A stretch of 64,000 nt of DNA, taken from Algoriphagus lutimaris. GTDB lineage: Bacteria; Bacteroidota; Bacteroidia; Cytophagales; Cyclobacteriaceae. Of the stretch, positions 60,431 to 64,000 are shown piece by piece; position 1 is the stretch's first letter; each line of letters starts with the position of its first letter. The notes under the pieces were generated by a model that saw only the letters and a list, made by a program, of their open reading frames with translations, made no database searches and had not been told where the DNA came from. A program made the position numbers and the translations under genes. The stretch lies in assembly GCF_017051705.1 (NCBI RefSeq), contig NZ_JAFIDJ010000002.1, forward strand, positions 1,012,384 to 1,076,383. The letters run 5' to 3'.

Positions 60431-61033
60431 ATGTTAAAAGTATTGACCCTTTGTAGTTTGATGATGTTGTTTGTTGGACTTGGAAATCTAGCTCAAGCAC
60501 AAGGCAGTTCCTCAGATCAGGGATCTCTAAACGGTGGCACGATCGATAGTCAATTTGATTATATCTACAATGTGTCCAATAATTACCAGGAATATAAGGT
60601 CGTTAAACGGACCAATCTGGATAAGTTAAAGTCTAATATTTTGGATTCCATGAGAACTATGAGACAGGAAGTACTGGATCTTAAAACCCAGATTTCCAGT
60701 CAAAAAGACTCGATTGGCACCATGAATACGGTATTATTGCAGGTAGAAGCAGATAAAGAAGAGGCCATTGCAGCCAAAGACAATTTCACCTTTTTTGGCA
60801 TTGGCATCCATAAAGGAGTCTACAGTTCTATGATGTGGCTTTTGGTGGCAATCTTGGCTGTTGCGCTGGCATTTTTCTCCATGCAATATTTGAGAAGTTT
60901 TAAAAAAATCAAGAAAGCCCAAAAGGATTTAGCGGAAGTTCAGGAAGAATTTGACTCCCACAGAAAAAATACCTTGGAACGCGAACGAAAGTTAAAGCGT
61001 GAATTGGTTGATGCTCAGATGGGCAAAAAGTAG
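60431..61033 (+). CDS. Signal-peptide coiled-coil membrane protein
   Basis: The 200-aa protein has a signal peptide ending in LAQAQ, a short Gly/Ser-rich segment, a coiled coil (about 64-112) and a transmembrane helix (about 131-151). A second, highly charged coiled coil follows (KKIKKAQKDLAEVQEEFDSH) that would lie in the cytoplasm. Relatives are sometimes mislabelled tRNA (guanine-N1)-methyltransferase, but no such domain is present. It may be an envelope scaffold. It is a single gene ending in a strong terminator. Confidence 0.75.
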   Translation: MLKVLTLCSLMMLFVGLGNLAQAQGSSSDQGSLNGGTIDSQFDYIYNVSNNYQEYKVVKRTNLDKLKSNILDSMRTMRQEVLDLKTQISSQKDSIGTMNTVLLQVEADKEEAIAAKDNFTFFGIGIHKGVYSSMMWLLVAILAVALAFFSMQYLRSFKKIKKAQKDLAEVQEEFDSHRKNTLERERKLKRELVDAQMGKK

Positions 61034-61065
61034 AAAAATACTACATAATGAATTTTGACCTTCCC

Positions 61066-61110
61066 ATGGGTTAAAAACTGAGTTTTTCGGTTTTTAACCC
61101 ATTTTTTTTT
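61066..61110 (+). terminator. Strong rho-independent terminator
   Basis: ATGGGTTAAAAAC (61066-61078) is perfectly inverted as GTTTTTAACCCAT (61090-61102), with an 11-nt loop and a run of nine Ts. Confidence 0.93.
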
Positions 61111-61167
61111 GATTTCCTTGTAATTTGAAAATCAAAATGGATCTTTTCTTATTCTTTTACTGCATGT

Positions 61168-62304
61168 ATGAAATTTCGGGATTTTGAGGTAATAGTAATA
61201 GGCTTGGGAGCAGTGGGATCTGCTACACTTTACCAACTTTCAAAAGCTGGAATTTCTGTTTTGGGCATTGATCGATTTGATCCGCCCCACCATAAGGGGT
61301 CTTCACATGGGGAAACCCGAATCACCAGATTGGCAGTTGGAGAGTCGGATACCTATGTTCCTATGGTCAAACGATCTCATGAAATATGGAGAGAAATTGA
61401 GGCGATTTCAGGAGCATCTATTTTAACAGAATGTGGAGGTGTTTTATTGGATTCCGGAAAAACCCCTTGGGCCAAACATGGAGTGAAAGGGTTTTTCAAG
61501 AACACTGTAACTATTGCAGCTCAATTTGGGATTGCACATCAAATGATGTCCTCTGATGAATTGAAAAAGAAATACCCTTTACTTCAACTTGAGAAAGAAG
61601 GAGCTGCCTATTTTGAATTTGCTGCAGGATATTTAAAACCTGAAATAGCCATTCAGTCCCAAATCAATCTTGCAGAAACGAATGGAGCTATAGTTTTAAG
61701 AAATAGCCCAGTACTTCAGGTGAAAAAACGGTCTGATTCAAAAGTACAAGTAGAATTGGAAGGAGAAAGGGTGGTAGCAGATGTAGTGATCAATTGTTCC
61801 GGAGGTTGGATCAAAGATTTCTTATCCCAGACTGATCGTTCCAAATTTAAAATATGCAGACAAATCCTCCATTGGGTAAAAATTGACCATGAGGGTTGGA
61901 AAGACTATCCGGTTTTTATGTGGGGCCACGGTCCGAATCCAGAGGATTTTATCTATGGCTTTCCCTGCTTGGATGGGGTTTCTATCAAGATGGCAACCGA
62001 ATCATTTGAAGCTGTGGACCATCCGGACCAAATCAATCGGGAAGTAACAGTGGAGGAGCAGCGTAGGTTCTGGAAGGAACAAGTTGAACCGAGGTTTGGG
62101 GGGCTGAAGCCAGAGTTTTTGAAATCTGAAGTTTGCTTTTACACGGTTAGTGAGGATGCAAAATTTTTCATCCAGAAAAATGTGGATAATGAACAGGAGT
62201 GGATGGTATCTGCTTGCTCGGGACATGGGTTTAAGCATTCTGCTGCTTTGGGAGAATATTTGGCTGATAGGATATTACAAAGGCCTCCTCGTTTCATTTT
62301 ATAA
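61168..62304 (+). CDS. solA: SolA-type FAD-dependent amine oxidase (sarcosine/N-methyltryptophan oxidase)
   Basis: The 378-aa flavoprotein has the FAD motif VIGLGAVGSATLYQL, the family loop HHKGSSHGETRITR and Cys323 in EVCFYTVSEDAKFFI, which aligns with the covalent-FAD cysteine of MSOX and MTOX. It oxidatively demethylates or deaminates N-methyl amino acids, giving H2O2 and formaldehyde or an oxo acid. The exact substrate is unclear. It lies between two terminator-separated units and has no neighbours in its pathway. Confidence 0.88.
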   Translation: MKFRDFEVIVIGLGAVGSATLYQLSKAGISVLGIDRFDPPHHKGSSHGETRITRLAVGESDTYVPMVKRSHEIWREIEAISGASILTECGGVLLDSGKTPWAKHGVKGFFKNTVTIAAQFGIAHQMMSSDELKKKYPLLQLEKEGAAYFEFAAGYLKPEIAIQSQINLAETNGAIVLRNSPVLQVKKRSDSKVQVELEGERVVADVVINCSGGWIKDFLSQTDRSKFKICRQILHWVKIDHEGWKDYPVFMWGHGPNPEDFIYGFPCLDGVSIKMATESFEAVDHPDQINREVTVEEQRRFWKEQVEPRFGGLKPEFLKSEVCFYTVSEDAKFFIQKNVDNEQEWMVSACSGHGFKHSAALGEYLADRILQRPPRFIL

Positions 62305-62366
62305 GTAGAATTTTATTCTGGGAAAGGGAATTCTAAAATCTGGGAGGATAAACATCCAAAAACTCT

Positions 62367-62374
62367 TACTTTTG
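62367..62374 (+). promoter_or_regulatory. TANNTTTG -7 box of the MsbA-like gene
   Basis: TACTTTTG matches the consensus and lies 25 nt upstream of the ATG at 62400. Confidence 0.5.
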
Positions 62375-62399
62375 TCTGTTCAATTACCAAGAAAGTCTA

Positions 62400-64000
62400 A
62401 TGGCAAAACAAAGAGGCACTGCTTTGGAAGAGCACGAAAAGAGGAAGTTGTCAAAGCAGAATTTAGAAAAGATCGGAACCATATTCCGTTTTTTGATGCC
62501 CTATAAATGGGCATTTATTTTGGGTTTGGTGTTCCTACTCTTTTCTTCTTTAACTTTATTGACATTTCCTTTTGTTGCTGGTAAGCTCATTGATGCTGCT
62601 CAAGGCACGGAATGGATTGTATCTGATATTAATTCTATAGCTCTTATTCTCGTTGGGATATTAGCTGTACAAAGTATTTTCTCATTCTTTCGGGTTTGGC
62701 TATTTGCATTAGTGTCTGAACGCTCCATGCGGGATATTCGATTGGCTTTGTATTCTAGGATGGTCCGTTTGCCTATGAAGTTTTTCGATACCCGAAGAAC
62801 AGGTGAGCTAATTTCAAGAATCACTTCGGATGTAAGTTTGCTTCAAGATACCTTTTCAGTTACGCTGGCAGAATTTTTCAGACAGATTATCACGTTAGTA
62901 GCAGGGGTAGCATTTCTGTTGATCAATACGCCTAAGCTTACTTTGTTCATGCTGGGCACATTCCCTGTCTTGGTGTTAATTGCGATGGTTTTTGGAAAAT
63001 TTATCAGAAAACTTTCCAAGAAAACTCAAGATGAATTGGCTGCTGCCAACGTGATCGTAGAAGAGACTTTGCAGTCCATCAGTACGGTCAAGTCTTTTGT
63101 CGGGGAAGTATATGAGTCTGCTCGTTATGGGAAAGGATTGAATTCTGTAGTAGGAGTAGCCTTGAGACAAGCCAAATACAGAGGTGCATTTATCTCATTT
63201 ATCATCTTTGCTTTATTTGGCGGGATTGTAGCCGTGATGTGGTATGGGGCAAGCCTAGTGGGTTCAGGTGATATGAGCGTGGGCGAGCTGGTTTCATTTG
63301 TGTTGTATACCACGTTTATCGGGGGATCCATTGCAGGATTAGGGGATATCTACGGTCAAGTTCAAAAAGCCATTGGTTCATCTGAGCGGGTGTTGGAGAT
63401 TTTGGAAGAAGAGGCAGAAAAAGTAGGGGGAGACGTAGCTTTGAACTTCCAGGGAAAAATCCATTTCCAGAATGTACAGTTCCATTATCCTACCAGACCA
63501 GAAGTTGAAGTGTTAAAAAGCTTGAGTTTCCATGTAAACCCAGGTGAGAAAGTTGCGTTGGCAGGACATTCAGGTGCCGGAAAATCCACGATTATTCAGT
63601 TACTGCTTCGATTCTATGACATTCAGAGTGGTCAAATCCTGGTAGATGATAAAAATATCACCAATTGGGATCTACAGGCATTAAGAAGCAAAGTAGGGAT
63701 GGTTCCACAGGAAGTCCTGTTATTTGGAGGCTCAATCCGTGAGAATATTTCGTATGCAAAACCGAATGCGTCAGAGGCCGAAATTATAGAGGCAGCGAAG
63801 AAAGCTAATGCTTGGCAGTTTATCAGTCAATTCCCTGAAGGTTTGGATACCTTGGTGGGAGAACGTGGAGTGAAACTATCCGGTGGACAGAGACAGCGAG
63901 TGGCAATTGCAAGAGCGATATTAAAGGATCCCTCCATTTTGATTTTGGATGAGGCTACCTCTTCCTTGGATGCGGAGTCCGAGTCACTCGTTCAAGAAGC
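62400..64000 (+). CDS. MsbA/ABCB-type ABC exporter, cut by the window end
   Basis: The gene runs from the ATG at 62400 off the end of the window; 533 codons are visible. It fuses a six-helix exporter membrane domain (about 25-320; coupling motifs FFDTRRTGELISRITSDV, LQSISTVKSF) to an ATPase with Walker A GHSGAGKST, the Q loop PQEVLLFGGS, signature LSGGQRQR and Walker B ILILDEAT. The visible part stops before the H loop. As a half-transporter it would form a homodimer; lipid A, other lipids or a drug are possible substrates. The first 25 residues are hydrophilic. Confidence 0.95.
   Translation, partial: MAKQRGTALEEHEKRKLSKQNLEKIGTIFRFLMPYKWAFILGLVFLLFSSLTLLTFPFVAGKLIDAAQGTEWIVSDINSIALILVGILAVQSIFSFFRVWLFALVSERSMRDIRLALYSRMVRLPMKFFDTRRTGELISRITSDVSLLQDTFSVTLAEFFRQIITLVAGVAFLLINTPKLTLFMLGTFPVLVLIAMVFGKFIRKLSKKTQDELAAANVIVEETLQSISTVKSFVGEVYESARYGKGLNSVVGVALRQAKYRGAFISFIIFALFGGIVAVMWYGASLVGSGDMSVGELVSFVLYTTFIGGSIAGLGDIYGQVQKAIGSSERVLEILEEEAEKVGGDVALNFQGKIHFQNVQFHYPTRPEVEVLKSLSFHVNPGEKVALAGHSGAGKSTIIQLLLRFYDIQSGQILVDDKNITNWDLQALRSKVGMVPQEVLLFGGSIRENISYAKPNASEAEIIEAAKKANAWQFISQFPEGLDTLVGERGVKLSGGQRQRVAIARAILKDPSILILDEATSSLDAESESLVQE

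Noticed and set aside
60431-61033. tRNA (guanine-N1)-methyltransferase
   Set aside because: This label is attached to similar proteins, but the product is a signal-peptide, coiled-coil membrane protein without a methyltransferase fold.
1-64000. tRNA or rRNA genes
   Set aside because: I looked for T-loop and anticodon-stem patterns in the intergenic gaps and found none that I could support; a dedicated scan would settle it.

Overview
The window looks like a chromosome segment of a Bacteroidota bacterium, most likely order Cytophagales, family Cyclobacteriaceae (Algoriphagus-like). This rests on AT-rich DNA, repeated TANNTTTG -7 promoter boxes, a near absence of Shine-Dalgarno sequences, many short SPII lipoproteins, Bacteroidota-type small families (DUF4783, META, DUF1304) and the order coaX - OmpP1-like protein - TPR protein - lptC - CNNM/CBS protein - PpiD-like isomerase. 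The placement comes from gene content only; no rRNA or tRNA gene was seen.

Layout. 1-6.7 kb: amidase tail, gpmI with a coupled lipoprotein, DUF4783-nadC, a META lipoprotein, and corA-queG. 6.7-11.6 kb: a VWA/AAA+ ATPase pair, DUF1304 protein, and hflX with a small partner. 11.8-16.5 kb: rfbC - CpsB-type phosphatase - epimerase (surface sugars), a TPR protein and a ComA-like phosphosulfolactate synthase. 16.5-25 kb: popT (DUF368)-aroE-purU, alr, tag, NhaD antiporter, Glu/Leu dehydrogenase, anmK. 25-32.7 kb: the coaX-to-ppiD envelope block. 32.8-39.4 kb: DUF493, pterin dehydratase, rsmI, suhB, AEC carrier, glyA, tatC, rpiB.

39.3-43.4 kb is the accessory highlight. A 4-kb island with a retropepsin-like lipoprotein and a TIR-transmembrane-beta-propeller protein is bracketed by the real 3' end of rpiB and a second, diverged copy of the last 15 rpiB codons. 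Both island genes are preceded by the same ~250-bp repeat. 43.4-57 kb is gene-sparse and full of dispersed hairpin repeats. It holds a subtilisin-like lipoprotein, an AtoE transporter, a duplicated lipoprotein pair with near-identical upstream DNA, an EEP-family hydrolase, a 21-bp tandem repeat array, an ethanolamine permease-eutC-eutB catabolic operon and a serine hydrolase. 57-64 kb returns to core genes: a polytopic membrane protein, rbfA, a LolC/E-like permease, a coiled-coil membrane protein, a SolA-like oxidase and an MsbA-type ABC exporter cut by the window edge.

Working together: gpmI, aroE, purU, glyA, rpiB and nadC serve central and cofactor metabolism. anmK, alr, popT, lptC, the PpiD-like isomerase, the LolC/E-like permease and the MsbA-like exporter support envelope recycling and assembly. 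Ethanolamine uptake and cleavage form one compact B12-dependent unit. The TIR island is the best candidate for a poorly described, possibly defensive or signalling, mobile module.
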